Assembly (NCBI RefSeq): GCF_914767665.1
Contig: NC_059502.1
Location: 16,182,001-16,246,000, forward strand
DNA from: Harmonia axyridis
Taxonomy: Eukaryota; Arthropoda; Insecta; Coleoptera; Coccinellidae
DNA: 64,000 bases
Reading direction: 5' to 3'
Part shown: positions 1 through 12,299 of the stretch, one piece after another
Numbering within the stretch: the first letter of the stretch is position 1
Layout: each line of letters starts with the position of its first letter
The notes under the pieces: model-generated
The model's input: the letters and a program-made list of their open reading frames with translations, nothing else
Databases searched by the model: none
Told to the model about the DNA's origin: nothing
Made by a program: the position numbers and the translations under genes

Positions 1-425
1 AAGATTGACATTCGAAGGGTCATAGAAAGGAGGAGAAATTTGTGCCATTCGGGATGACAGTTGAGTTCGAAAGTATTTTTCCTGCTCTCTCAGAATCTGA
101 AGTCAAAAAAATTGAAAACCGCATACAGGGTGTTGTTTTCACCTAATTTCAGAAAAACTAAAATTTCTGAGTCCGGATCTGATTTTATTTCGAATTTTTC
201 GTTCAAACAGATTCGTACTCACTCTATCATTGTTCATACGAAAAATCATCGGATAAGCTCTCATATTTCCTGAATTATGGTCATTTGAAATTTCCTCATT
301 TTTTCTAAAACCCCCTGTATATCAGGAACCATATACCTCAGATGAATTCAAATGGCATTTTCTCACTCCTTGAGACATCCCTCATCACCACCTAAACGTT
401 GTCCCATTCCTCACCAGACACCCTG
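1..425 (+). repeat. Right terminal repeat of long-TIR mariner-like element, cut by window edge
   Basis: This stretch matches 42088-42511 almost base for base, and matches 39974-40400 in inverted orientation. Those are the two long terminal repeats of the complete element at 39974-42511. It ends in ACACCCTG followed by TA, the expected TA target site. The transposase part would lie to the left, outside the window. The frame at 61-273 (70 codons) recurs in all three copies because the DNA is repeated, and is not a gene. Confidence 0.9.
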
Positions 426-427
426 TA

Positions 428-3400
428 TGTGTCTTTAAAATTGTTTGTTAACGTAGCATTTAGTATCCTGTATTCTGTGTTCTTGATATGTTTGAAAATT
501 TCTATCTCCTCTAGAATATCTTGTTTGACGCCACTGCATCGTAAGGAAATTCAACACCTGAGTCAACCTTGATTGGAAGAAGAAGAATCCGTCAGCATGA
601 ACGTCAGTTTTGTTTTGTTTTGTTTATGTTTTTATTCGTCATTTTATATTATCTATTTGACTATTCATATTATGCCTTTTTACCTGTATTTTTGATCTTT
701 ATCACTTTGTGTTTTACAATATAACTTTGCAACCTTAAAAATCGTAAGTTTCAGTGAGCAATCAACCAAAGTGTAACATTTTGTTTTCCACCTTTTTTCA
801 CCTTTTCTCTGAGTTTTTCGCTCAAATTGATATTTTGTGCTTAAGAGTATAAACACTTCCAGAATCTTTGGTTTGATAATGGCGAATACGCCGAAACCTG
901 TAACCAGAAAATTCAATATACAAGGTTCCACCAACAAAAGTGTTTTATAGAGTTTTCCTTCAACTTCATACTCAACACTTCAATATGGGATTTTATGAGA
1001 TTAGGGTTGGATTTGATTATGCAACATCTCGAATTTACAGTGGACACATTTAACAACCGAGAACCCAAGGAAAAAATATTTTCTCAAATTCTGTCAATGG
1101 ATGTGGCACTATTCATCCTCAATAATATGTTAGGTAAAGTCTATGGATTCAATTTTCAAGGTTCATTATTTTACAATAAAGAAAAAACAACCTAAACCAT
1201 TTATTCATTTATCAGATAGCTATCAAACATATCGAAACTAAATCCTATAATCACATTTTACATTCTATATCATTATCAAAAGCAGATATGTATATGCTAC
1301 TAGACAAAGCCATAACTAGGAAACCATTGAACATAAACCTTATGATATATGTTGTGGAATGAAATGGTAATCTAAAGATTACCCCCCCATCATTCTATTC
1401 GTATACACATTCTACTTCAGTATATACCTAGTGCAGTTTGTGGGAATATAATGGTTCGATTCAGATCACTGATCACATTCAATACTTTCTCAGAAACCTG
1501 AAAATATGTATTGCTTTATGTATGCAGCAATTTCTTCAGTGAATTCTTTTTATTGAACAGGCCTGAGCCTGAGAGAATTTGAGGTAGAGAAAGAATCTCA
1601 AAGGATTTCAGTGCATTATTTCCAATGACATATCGTAGGGGTCGTTATAGAACAAATTTGAAATTTCCTGAAATTTGAACGACATCTCATTATGCTTGAA
1701 ACCTAAATAGGCATCTCCCACTGAATGCAAACAGCATTGATCCTCGTAGTGGACAATAAGACCCATAAATATTGAAGCCTAAAAAGCCGTGGAAAAATGT
1801 TGAAATATTTATATCTCTGAAAACTGACTATACAGAATCACGTTATTCGAATTGTGAGTAGCCATGTCCTTACTGAAAGCAAAGTTTTAGCTCCAGCAGA
1901 CTTATTCATTTTTAAATATAACCCTCAGCTTATGGACAACATTTCACCTGCACGTGGTTATGGCCGAATGGAAAGAAAATGTTTATTTCATTAGCAACTT
2001 TTTCAATAATTAATTATATCTCTTTGCCGTTCATGATGCTGTCAAAACTCGTTTGAAAGGCTGTGAGAACAGCATTAGGGAATAGAGGTTCTGAACGAAT
2101 TTTATTTTAATGCGATGTTTCAATTGTCAGTCGCTTCATTGCTAAATAGTAATAGTATATTTGCCAATTGCCAATTGAATTCTGTGACGTTATGAAGGAC
2201 ACTTCTTGCAATTGAAGTTTGTGATAGAGTTAGAATTGAATCAGTGCTTCGAATCCAATGATTATCAATTCCAATACCTTAATATTCAAGAGACATTCAA
2301 CAACTTCAACCCTACGAGTTTCTCAAAGTGAAATGAACAGAAAAACATTATTAGTATATCAACTTTCAAAATTATCTCTCTGTGAGTATGTATGTTAGCA
2401 TAATAATAATTTAATACTGAGCCCATGTAATACTAAGACCATAAAATCCTAACACATCATGCTGAGGCTATAATCAATCACGCGCATGCGTCTCTATGAT
2501 CGAACCCAATCAACAGGGCAGGTACCAAGGTACCGTCACCCTAACACGCTTTCGGTATGGCCCTCACTGGTATCACTTCGACTTAGATCCTATATAGTAG
2601 ATTAGTTCAACTGTCCTTGTTATAATAAACTCTGTATCCTGGGTGATAGTATTATATCTTATATTAGAAACTTCAAATAATTTAACATGTATATTTTTTT
2701 CTTTTTTTTTTCAATATTTTAATTCCAATTCCATATTGTCCACACATAATTAACCTAGCTATCTGTACACCCATCATTCCTTCAAATCTTTGCCTTTTTC
2801 CCCTATTGATCACTTTTCTACTGCATTCGTACAAATTGTTGATGTGAAACTCAAACAGCACCAGATTTGGCCAATGTGAAGATTTTGATTTTTCTTTTTA
2901 AGAAATGATTCATGCAATAGCGAAAACGAAAATTTCTGTCGTTTTGAGCGATATTTATTATCAAATCCTTGAAAGAAAGGCACAATATTTACATTTCTCT
3001 GAAAACTACCTGAAGTTTCACAATATTCTCATTTTAAACTCAAACTGAATGATCAATGAACAAAATGAAGGCGAAAAGAACGAATAAAGAATGAGGATAA
3101 ATGTGTTGCTTCCATAAAGAACTTTACGCTAACAATTGCGCTTCAGACAGGAATAATTAATAGCTTGAATCGAACAAAAGATTTGCTCCAATCTGCAACA
3201 CGAACGTTCTATTTCATGAAACAGCATGCTATTTGACCAGACTCGACCCAATTACCCTTATAACTATTTATTGGGGGAAGTTGAAATGATGATATGTCGT
3301 GTGACGTACGTGGCTGGATAGGGGATTCAATGTTTGAGTTTCGATTGTTTTTTGGCTCCCGTTTATTCCCGAAACTGTTCCAAATGGAATGTCAACAGTG

Positions 3401-4389
3401 ACTGTATCAGATGATCTATTTTATGTAGATCAGTTAAATCGTACTATTTTTCAGAATTTTTTTATGGTTGCTAATGAAGTGGACTAAAATAATTCAAAAT
3501 ACAGTTCGATAGAATTCGAAATAATCATTTATTGGTTAAAGTCAACATCAATCAAAAGATGAAATTGAACTCTCTAAAATTGTTCTTTCAATTGTAAAAG
3601 TCGATTTGTATACCTATTTCACAGGAGAGTAAGAAAAAAGATCTATGTTTACCTGTTGCAATTACTTTTTGTATTTCAGGGATGTTTTGAATTATCCCTC
3701 TCTAATAGATGCGTACACAGCATACCTGAAAGAGTACCATCATGGGGGTTGAAGCGCTTACATTTCTGCATAGTGTGCATATTCATTGCTCCCTACTTGC
3801 AATTCACCGAAAGAATGTTTCCTGAGAGAATTCATTAGCCAACTGAGGTGAACGCTAATTGATTGCTAGTCTGAATATGTCAATGAAAGGCAAGTTCACA
3901 ATTTATTAACAGAAAAGATGAATGCGCAATTGTTTAGAGTAATGGTTTGTGTATTGATGGAAAGGGTATTCATTGAAACTTCTGAATGTTCTGTAAATTA
4001 AAAATGATAATTTATTCGAATCAAACAAAAATTTGATGGGATCGTGGAAAACTTATGTCTTCAAGAATCACGAACGTTAAAAATTACCTATCTCAACGAT
4101 AACTGAAATCTTCACTTCTCATAAAAAATGTCTTCGATAGGTTGAACATGCTTACCATTCTTGATACTCAATTAACTATTATATCCGAACAATGTTTCTT
4201 TCAATTGTTGTTTACAAGCTCATTCGACAGTTTATATCATTGACTATTTCAAAATGGTACCAAATCAAGAGGACTCTTATAGGGAATTTATAATTTATAA
4301 TCTGATGTATTGGGTATTTGATTTGTAGGGATTGTCCTTTACTAAAATTTTTTATGTTGATTTTTACCAACGTCAAAAATATGAACAAA
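428..4389. other. Intergenic stretch, no gene seen
   Basis: About 4 kb of AT-rich sequence with only short, unrecognised frames. 2390-2660 has a more even base composition and an AATAAACTCT-type poly(A) signal near 2625, so it could be the end of a solo LTR. I cannot define its ends, primer site or target duplication. Otherwise nothing identifiable. Confidence 0.5.
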
Positions 4390-4838
4390 CTTTTCGGGCT
4401 GAACCCTTTTTCAATGTCTAAAAAACAATAATAAATTACAAACATCATACAGATATGTACATAAAAAACAAACAGATAGATATTTATTATTTTTTTGAGT
4501 GATATAAATTATAGAACTTATTACAATATTTAGTTTGGAAATCAAATTGTTAGCGTTACCTTGTCACCCTATGTTATCGAATACTAAATATCATAAGCAA
4601 CAAATTTTAGACTGTGTTTTCCTATTTCTTTCTAACATTTGTTGCTCATGACATTCAGTATTCGACAACATGAGGTGACAAGTTAACGCTAACAATTTGA
4701 TTTCCAAACTAAATATTGTAATAAGTATAATTTATATCACTCAAAAAGGTAATGAATCTCTATCTGTTTGTTTTTTATATATGATGTTTGTAATTTATTA
4801 TTGATTTTAGACATTGAAAAAAGGTTCAGCCCGAAACC
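4390..4838. repeat. Fold-back (inverted-repeat) element, about 450 bp
   Basis: The left arm (4390-4610) is the approximate reverse complement of the right arm (4634-4838). The loop is only about 24 bases. Matching outer ends read CTTTTCGGGCTGAACC and GGTTCAGCCCGAAACC. The inner arms carry GTTAGCG and its complement beside GTCACC/GGTGAC. No coding sequence is present. It resembles a hairpin MITE of unknown family; no clear target duplication was found. Confidence 0.8.
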
Positions 4839-6198
4839 TTCGTTTTCGGATAGATAAGTTTCAGCAAAAAAAAAATTATAATTTATAATATATTATATAA
4901 TATGAATGGAAATGGAAAGTTGGAAGTCAACATCGCAAGAGGCTGGATGAACAGAAGATGACAAGACATGGTCTTAAGAATAAAGAAGAAGAAGAAGAAG
5001 AATGGATATTTTTGTCTTGTTTTTAGACATATTTTCTACTATATTTAGGCACGGGATTTAAGTAAATTGGAAGCAAAATTAAGCATCAAGCTCAACATGT
5101 ATTCAATGATCAGTTGTATAACTATCACATGTTCGTGCAATGTCAACGTCATTAACCATAACATTGAAGTTTACAATTGTGAATGATTCAGTATAGAATG
5201 AGAAAAGTGTGCTCACTTCACGTAAATCAGAGTCAGAACTTTGAAAAAAGTTGTTACGAATATAGCTCGTAACAGGCAGCGTTTGAATAAAACTTGTTCC
5301 ATTATGGTAATGCCTGTTATCGGACCAGCACAGAATGAGAATCTTTCGTGACTACTCCACAAAAGTTTTTTCAACATTCGGACTGTAATATACATCATAT
5401 GTACAGCCATTCTTTATACCTACTACGGTTCAGCATAACAAATGGTTATTATTTTTATTGTACCAGAATCATTTCCGAATAGGAGGCAAAAAAGTAGTTT
5501 CAATTAATGAATTTGCTCCATTATTTTCACGTGATGAACTGATTGGTTTTTATTCAGTATGGAGTTATTAACGATACATATTTTATGTATCAAATTATTA
5601 CGGAGTATGAACTTTTCATTAAAAACCGGACAATAATGGAATTCCTAGGGCTACTTGAATCTCGAACAATTAGTTTTCTTTTTCGTTTTCAATAATTGCA
5701 GAGCAATTCAGAATCTATTAGCAGCAATCTTCGGGTTAAACTCTGAAGAAAAATTCATTGTATTTTATAATTAAATTTTTTTCATCAAGATACTAACCGT
5801 CCGTCTAATTTTTCGTTTGTTGTTCACTGAAGCAACTGAAAGCCAAAATTATTGCTACTATTCTGTTGAAAGGGAACTTCTTTATACCCCTTTGAAGAAA
5901 AGATATTTTCTGAATGAGTGTTTTCGTCTTTGAAGTAGTCAAAGGGTCGTTCAGCTTTATTATTATAACATTAATTAACATTAATGAAAACCAGAGAACA
6001 TTTCGTCGGGATGACTATTCAGTCCATCTCAATCTTAATTTGGAGATACACCTTAAAATAGATAAGTGCCAACTTAATGTATAAGATTTCGAATGTATAA
6101 ATGTATAATATCTATTATTTAGACACTTTCATACCAAACATCAGAAATATAGATCTGAAAGTTATTTTTTATGCAAGTGTGATACAGGCATCATTATA
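4839..6198. other. Intergenic stretch with a short GAA microsatellite
   Basis: No gene seen. A GAA/AGA trinucleotide run lies at about 4981-5002, just right of the fold-back. The rest is AT-rich unique-looking sequence with short frames that I do not recognise. Confidence 0.5.
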
Positions 6199-7010
6199 CA
6201 GGGTGATTCATCATGATGGCCTTTTAGACGTTTTGGTTTGAGACAATGATTTTTGTCCCTAAAATATTTTCAGATCACTACAACTTCCGGTTATACCGGA
6301 AACAGACTACTACTTCCTTATTTCAAATGGCACACCTGGTATATTATTGCATCATTAGATAGCTATTTTGACGACAATTTCAGCAATATGACATACCTTG
6401 GATAAAAACTCAACGGTTCATGAGTTAATGGGATCCTTATGAAAAAAATTGGTGACTTTTTTCGAAAAAAATATTTTTTTGGGCAACCGTCCGGGAAGTG
6501 AGCATTTCCCGGCCTAGTCCGGAAAGTACGTACTTCCCGGACTAGACCGGAAAAGAATCATAGAAACCATAGCAACCGAGATAACGGCTGACAGTTCATA
6601 TGAAATTAGTTGTCAGAAATTCGCATGTTTTTTGATCGCAATCGCAATAAAATATGGAAAGCAGCAGCGATAGTGTTATTTTACATGGTTGCCGAAAAAA
6701 TATTGTACGCAACACGCCCGAAAATGGTTTTTTTCAACTCACAGACTTCCATTTTGTCTATTCGTCCAAAAAAACCCTATTTTCCGGACTTGTTACGTAA
6801 ATTAATGTTTTTCGATTCTAAAAATACGTTGTATCACAAGACTGCTTGCGGTTTGGACCAAAAATGTACAGGCTGTTCATAAGAAGATCATGAACTTAGG
6901 CAACTCAAATTCATTAAAACTCAAGTTTTTTCAATTAGAACCTATATTTTTCATTATTTCAGTCGATTCTCAGTACAAAAATAGTGGGGATTACTCAAGC
7001 AAACCCTATA
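6199..7010 (+). mobile_element. CAGGGTGATTCA-type repeat, host of a palindromic insertion
   Basis: The left end is TA followed by CAGGGTGATTCA. The same start is found at 58606 (CAGGGTGATCCACC), and the later part (6849-6970, beginning TTGCGGTTTGGACC) matches 58731-58855. The 58606 copy lacks the middle part, where a different palindromic repeat (6484-6815) sits. No transposase reading frame was recognised, so this is probably a non-autonomous DNA element. The right end is not defined. Confidence 0.6.
6484..6815 (+). repeat. Palindrome-ended repeat, copy 1 (hairpin deleted)
   Basis: This starts with GGCAACCGTCCGGG, then a compressed version of the nested palindromes seen at 26524-26630, then a body of about 270 bases. 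The body is shared with 26679-26950, 27061-27345 (both inverted) and 27700-27837. Where the other copies carry a 28-base hairpin (TCCAGGAC...GTCCTGGA), this copy reads straight from CTTCC to ATTTTG. The frame 6610-6882 spans the body and exists in the other copies too, but it is disrupted differently in each, so I do not call it a gene. Confidence 0.8.
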
Positions 7011-7250
7011 CTTAAAAAGAATACTTCAGGAGTTATCTTTTGGTGTATGAATTCTTTTCCGAAATAATATTGAATTTTCCGAATATCTCCAAAACAAACC
7101 AACATTTAGCGAAATATTTGAAACAGTAATTTTTCAGAAACGCCCTCTAACTCGAGAACGAATCAAGATATCTATAATACTCTTCAAGGAGTTTTTTTCG
7201 AAATGATAAGATATTTCGAAAAAAGAGATCTTCAAATTCTTATAGTTCGC

Positions 7251-7292
7251 GGAATGCTTTCAGTGAGCATCGAATTTGAAAAAACTTGTACA
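7251..7292 (-). repeat. Terminal fragment of the 'CAGGGTGTCCCAAAT' repeat family
   Basis: The sequence GCTTTCAGTGAGCATCGAAT matches, on the minus strand, the element end that is complete at 54172-54216. Related ends occur at 12260-12297 and 34645-34688. Only about 40 bases are shared. Confidence 0.55.
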
Positions 7293-7299
7293 CGTTCGA

Positions 7300-9011
7300 T
7301 TTTATTCAGTTCGTATAGTCATATCATGAAATAATTCGTTGACGTGGTTTTTTTTTGGTAGAAAAAATTCATTGTATTTGAATCTGGGAACATAAAAGGC
7401 CAGAATTGATTTGGAACTTCATTGGCTCAACCAATCCAATAATATGAAAATACATTGCAACGATTTTGCACGCTTCATTCCATGTTACGCTACTGGAATT
7501 TTTGAAGACGCGGTAATTTGTCAATTAATCGTATCATATCGTGTACCATCGGTCGGATCGCAGATGCGCGGATCTAGAGAGAATCTTCTGAAAGCTTTTC
7601 AATGATTATTGAGACTTCAGCAATGATACGTACCTAATATTTAGATTCCAGTCATTATTAATTTAATTTGAGATCTTATTTATCGGCGAGAATTGTGTCG
7701 GGATTCTCGCACCTCCCGTGGGATTGGAACAACAGAAACCTTCCTTGAGGTACAGAATTTGGGATAGTACGTATGTTAGATCACTTTGGTTCCTGAATCC
7801 GAAAGAATACCTGCGTAATACCTGGCATTATCACATCAACTTCGTTGGATGAGGATTGGAATACTATGACTTCCTGATAAGAATTGGTGTTCAGAAGGCT
7901 GAAGATAATTTACAGAAGAGGTTCCATCCTAGTAGCAGAGTAACTCATTTAAAATCGTTTTAAGTTAAGTTTTTATTTTATTATTTGTTTGGAGTGAAAA
8001 GGATCGATCATTGTATATTTTAATTTTATTAAATTTTTAAAAACCTGGGTAGGAGTTTTGTTGCCAAATGAGCCAAACCACCCCTAGAAATTAGTCTTTA
8101 GAGTCTTATGGGCAATTGTAACGTTACAACATTAGCAAAAAACCAAAAAAAAAAACAGAATTCAACTTTGACAAAAAACTTGCGGACTATTTTCTTCTCG
8201 TTCTTGAGTCAGCCTCTTATTTGTGAATGAATAATATATCCTCTTCTCAAGTGGGCGGATAGACCTACGTAACCTGTAATTTCAAAGTCTTTCTGAAACC
8301 TTTGTGAGTCCGCCGCTGTCAAATAATTAGAATTCAATCGAACGCATAACAGACCTTCGGCAAATAATTTTACCGATAGGGTGAGAGAGGCTTCTGTACG
8401 TGTATACACAATCTCCCCGAGTTGCTTTGGTCCCAGAGACTATTAATTAAACTTAGATTTGATAACAACCCTTTGCCATCGATATCGGGAACAATCAATA
8501 TAGAAAGTTGGTTGAGCCGCCAGATCTTGTTCAAGTTTATTTTATCAAAAGTTATCATCGGATAAACGGTTTATTGAATTGAGGAGGTCTTGTTCGGCTA
8601 TGTTCCAACGATAATTCAGATCGTGATTTATGTTTCGCACTCTGGCTTTACCTCCAGCTTTCTTTTCAAGATAAGCTGTCTCAGAAGAAGGGCTTATTGT
8701 AGCTTGTAGTTTTTCGGAGATCAGTCGATACATTGTGTAGTTCTTCAGGATTTCTCTTTTATAGACTGAGGACTGATCTCTTCGCTTTTTGAATCAGGTC
8801 AACCAGATATGACGAAAATTCATAGATTTTTCTGAAAGGATATACATACATTCTTTCGAGATTAGCAGGGGTGGAAGAAGTTTTGTGGTCACTTTTGAAA
8901 ATATGAATATAGTGCTCCACAAAAGTTGAGGATGTTTACTGAAACTTTTTCAAATATTTCATATACATAGGCGTTTTGTTCCACCGTTTTTCCCGAAATT
9001 CTAGTTTTCAT
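7300..9011. other. Intergenic stretch; decayed frames of unknown origin
   Basis: No recognised gene. On the minus strand three frames overlap in series (8545-8733, 8370-8558, 8209-8409) with composition less AT-rich than the surroundings. This could be an old coding sequence split by frameshifts, but none of the translations resembles a family I know. Confidence 0.4.
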
Positions 9012-9861
9012 TGTAAAAAACTGGTATTGTCCATCGTTGGCCACTACTTTCTCCCATCTTTCAGCATGACTTTATCATGTCTCTCGTTGTATTGCGGCCG
9101 TTTACATTTCAATGCTCGGTTCAAACGCATTATTCGATGACGATCGCCTGTGATTGTTTCAGTTGATTTTTACTCATAATACACTAGGCTTAGCTGGTCC
9201 CACCAAATACTGAACATGACCTTGGAACCGTGAATATTCGGTTTGGCCGTCGACGTGGAAGCATGGCCGGAATATCCATGATTTCTTGCGCTTATGATTA
9301 ACGTGATGAACCCATTTTTCATCTCCGGTCGAAGTGCCATTGCAGAAATCCCTTCCGTCTTTGCCTTCCAAGCAGCTGTTAACAAGCAAACAAACGCCGT
9401 TCAACATCTCTCGGCTTCAACTTGTACGGCACCCAATTTCCTTGTGTCTGAATCATTTCCATAACTTTCAGGCATTTTGAAATGGCTTGTTGCGTCATTC
9501 CCAATGATCTTGCCAATTCTTGTTGCGTTTGACATGAGTCTTGATCAGGTAATGCTCCCAATTCTTCATCTTCGAAAACCTTCTCTCTTCCACCGACATG
9601 CTGGTCTTCGACGTCGAAATCACCGTTCTCGAAGCAATTAAACACTCTCGACACGTTCTTCCACTAATAGCGGCCTCACCATAGGCATTTGAGAGCATTC
9701 GATGTGCCTCAGCCGCAGATTTCTTCATATTATAGCAGAAAATCAAAACCTCTCGCAAATGACAAGAATTTGGTTCATAAGCTGTCTTCATCTGTTTCTT
9801 TCGACTACCAATTACCGTTACATCCATCTGTTGCAAAACGGCGGAAGCAAAGTTGTACACC
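9012..9861 (-). pseudogene. Mauritiana-type mariner transposase, broken
   Basis: A mariner transposase (DD34D DDE recombinase, cut-and-paste at TA) of the Mos1-like group, read from 9861 leftwards. The 5' end carries the family TIR (GGTGTACAACTTTGC on the minus strand) followed by TA. Recognisable parts are the N-terminal helix-turn-helix (motifs REVLIFCYNMKKSAAEAHRM and FNCFENGDFDVEDQH), the second helix-turn-helix around QTQQELARSLGMTQQAIS, and then the region before the first Asp. The frames shift at about 9650, 9500 and 9400. The part carrying the second and third Asp is deleted: sequence jumps from NERHDKVMLK-like text near 9070 to the extreme C-terminus near 9040. No 3' TIR is visible. 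Confidence 0.85.
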
Positions 9862-9939
9862 TAATATATAATTTTTTCATCAATTTCCTTATCATGTGAA
9901 ATCTAAATATTTACCTAGTTATTCAACTTATTCTTTTGC

Positions 9940-10660
9940 CCATTTCTTTATAAGATATATAGTTAGTGTTAACGTATTTGTAGTACAAAATCAGTCAATC
10001 AGTTAATTAAGTAACTGTAAAATCTCCTCGAACATCAACCACGCATTGACAACGCCTTGGCATATTTTAATCAGCTGTTTTTTTCTGAGTTGCGGTAAAA
10101 GCCGTCTGAGTTCCTGATGTGTATGTGGAGGTGGTTGATGAGAATCCAAACCTCTTTGTAGCTGATCCCGAGTGTGTTTAATGGAATTAAGGTCTGGTGA
10201 CCGAGAGGACAGGGCCAAATACCACGGATTTCCAGAGCTTCATCGACAATTTTCACACGATGGGACGGATGAATATCTTGAATCGATCTATGATTTCTGG
10301 GCACCAGAGAATGAATCAATACCTAAAACGCCGACTATCCGAAAATAATCCATATCTCGACTCATCTTTGAACAACACAAACCTCCATTGATCTTCTCAA
10401 TTCACGTTTCCATTGGATTATTCCAATACAAGTAGTATATGATTTTGAGTTAATGGAATCCTTCTCGAAAGAAGTCGAGAATGTAGTTCAACGTCTTGAA
10501 GTCTTCGACGATCTTTTTCAATCGAAACCAAAACACCAGAATAGTTCAAAATCCGCTGTTAAATGATTGTATAACAGAATCCAAAAAATTTTCTGCGGGG
10601 GGAATTTCATTATTTTAGGATGGTAGTCAAAAATTCGTTTTGATTTTGAAAGATAGTGAA
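9940..10660 (-). pseudogene. Tc1-like transposase fragment
   Basis: The minus strand contains a Tc1-type C-terminal region: SRSPDLNSIKHTRDQLQRGL at about 10120-10215, close to the family signature SPDLNPIEHVWD, in which Lys stands where Glu is normal. Upstream, in a shifted frame, there is a segment resembling the sequence before it (IHPSHRVKIVDEALEIRGI), and then FVLFKDESRYGLFSD near 10350, the first-Asp region. The DNA after the stop (9943-10010) matches 23556-23620, marking a shared 3' end. Frameshifts and a central deletion make it inactive. Confidence 0.75.
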
Positions 10661-12259
10661 ACTACGTTTTTACTAACTAGAAAGAAATTTGAAACATCTA
10701 TCTGATTAGTTCATAAATCGTCCATATCAATAGTCCTATCGGCTTCATCTGTACTTAGTTTACGTCTAGGCATTTTTGCAAAACAAACCAAATTTTCAAT
10801 TAAAGTTTATTGTAAGAACATTAAGTAATTACTGATCCAAAATTCTCAATAATGCAAACGACAAGAACTTGCCTGAAACTAGAAAAGTTATCGAAAGAAA
10901 AGCAACAAAACCATTCAGATATAAGAGAGTAAACATTTGATTTCAAATCAATGAAATTTGGTCGACAAGAATTGGTTACATTTGAAATGGTCACAAATTT
11001 CGTTTTGAAAATTTCTCTTCGCAAAATGCATTTGCAATATCTGCCACACAAAATTTTGCTTCTTGTCATAGCATTGTCGTGAACTTTTCAGCAATATGGT
11101 TTCCACTGACTTTTTGTACTTTCGGAATTGAATTTCTTCGAATTCCTTGAAGTTGGTATTCCTTGGGTATCAATAGATGTTGAAGCCTTCAAGTAATTCA
11201 TAAACTCTCGGGCCAAGAGCCCTCGGGTTTGGAAGTTGTCGCTCTCATAAAAAGAACTACTTAATGTCCTTGGTACAGAAATAACTATTAGTTCATTTTA
11301 ACCTTTTACCTTATAGAGGTCTGGTGGAATTTATTATGTCTCTACTCTTTTTTCCGTTCCATCATGAAACGAAGAACGCTCTCCAACTAACAACCTGTAA
11401 TTCTTAAATTTTGTGTTGAAGATTGAGTTAGACAAACTTTGGAAGAAGCCGGAGTCAACAATTCTGTATATCTGTCTGGCACGAAACATAAGAAAACATC
11501 AAAATGCATTATTGAATATATTGCACGTTCGATAGAAACATAATGACTCTAGTGAACTTTCTTTGAAAGTGTAATACTTGTATATAAATGTAAGTCTTAT
11601 TCCTCATCCCAGACTTCCCTAAATATAGGTAGCTGGTGAAAGAAGCTATATTCCCTCGCAACCGACAGGTTTCATTGAATGCTTCCCGACTGAAAATAGT
11701 TAGAGGGAAAATTGTTGTATGGCTTCTTCGGATCGAAACATCAAAACATTATTCCGTATATATAAGGAACGTCAAGGAATCGTTCCTTCTATAATAAATT
11801 CACGCTTCTACATCTGCAGATCGAATATGTTGGAGCGAATAAAGCGAAATCGACCAGGAAACTGTCACGTGCAGATAATATATATTTATAAGCCAACGAA
11901 ACGCCAGGAAACCTTTTCAACCGAGGTTTTCCGGATCCACAAAGATTTCCAGAATAAAAGTGATATCAAGCTAGCGGTTCGATATTTCACGATATTCAAT
12001 TGATTGCCTGCTGTTGTGCAGGTGAAGATCTCCTCTGTATCAATGGAGTAGAGGATCAAAACTGGTCATATTCGGGTTTTAGATCTGATAGAAAAGCTAT
12101 TGTGAGTGAGACAACATTTGAAGCTCATCAGTATCGCATAAACAAACATTGATGACAACCAACTGGAAACAGATGGTATAGTTGATTGAAAGCCACAGAA
12201 GAATTAACGTTGAATAATTTGATGTCATCCTTGTTTTGTACATTAGGCTTGCAGTTTCC
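10661..12259. other. Intergenic stretch, no gene seen
   Basis: AT-rich sequence with short frames only (longest 94 codons at 11719-12003, unrecognised). No repeats matching elsewhere in the window were noticed, apart from the 18-base string near 12122 that recurs near 35857. Confidence 0.5.
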
Positions 12260-12297
12260 GAAATGTTTTCAGTGAGCATCGAATTTGGGACACCCTG
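12260..12297 (-). repeat. Terminal fragment of the 'CAGGGTGTCCCAAAT' repeat family
   Basis: Read on the minus strand it starts CAGGGTGTCCCAAATTCGAT, followed by GCTCACTGAAA, and is flanked by TA (12298-12299). It sits directly against the truncated 3' end of the irritans-type mariner. Confidence 0.65.
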
Positions 12298-12299
12298 TA

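Noticed and set aside
2390..2660. Possible solo LTR with AATAAA near its end
   Set aside because: No matching ends, target duplication or second copy could be found in the window.
6610..6882. 90-codon frame whose translation recurs at 26681-26896 and 26915-27211, suggesting a conserved small protein
   Set aside because: The similarity is that of the repeated DNA itself. The frames differ in length, start and interruptions, the hairpin adds or removes codons, and no selection on codons is evident by eye.
8209..8733. Three overlapping minus-strand frames as a host or retrotransposon gene
   Set aside because: They lie in different frames, no protein family is recognisable, and joining them would need unsupported corrections.
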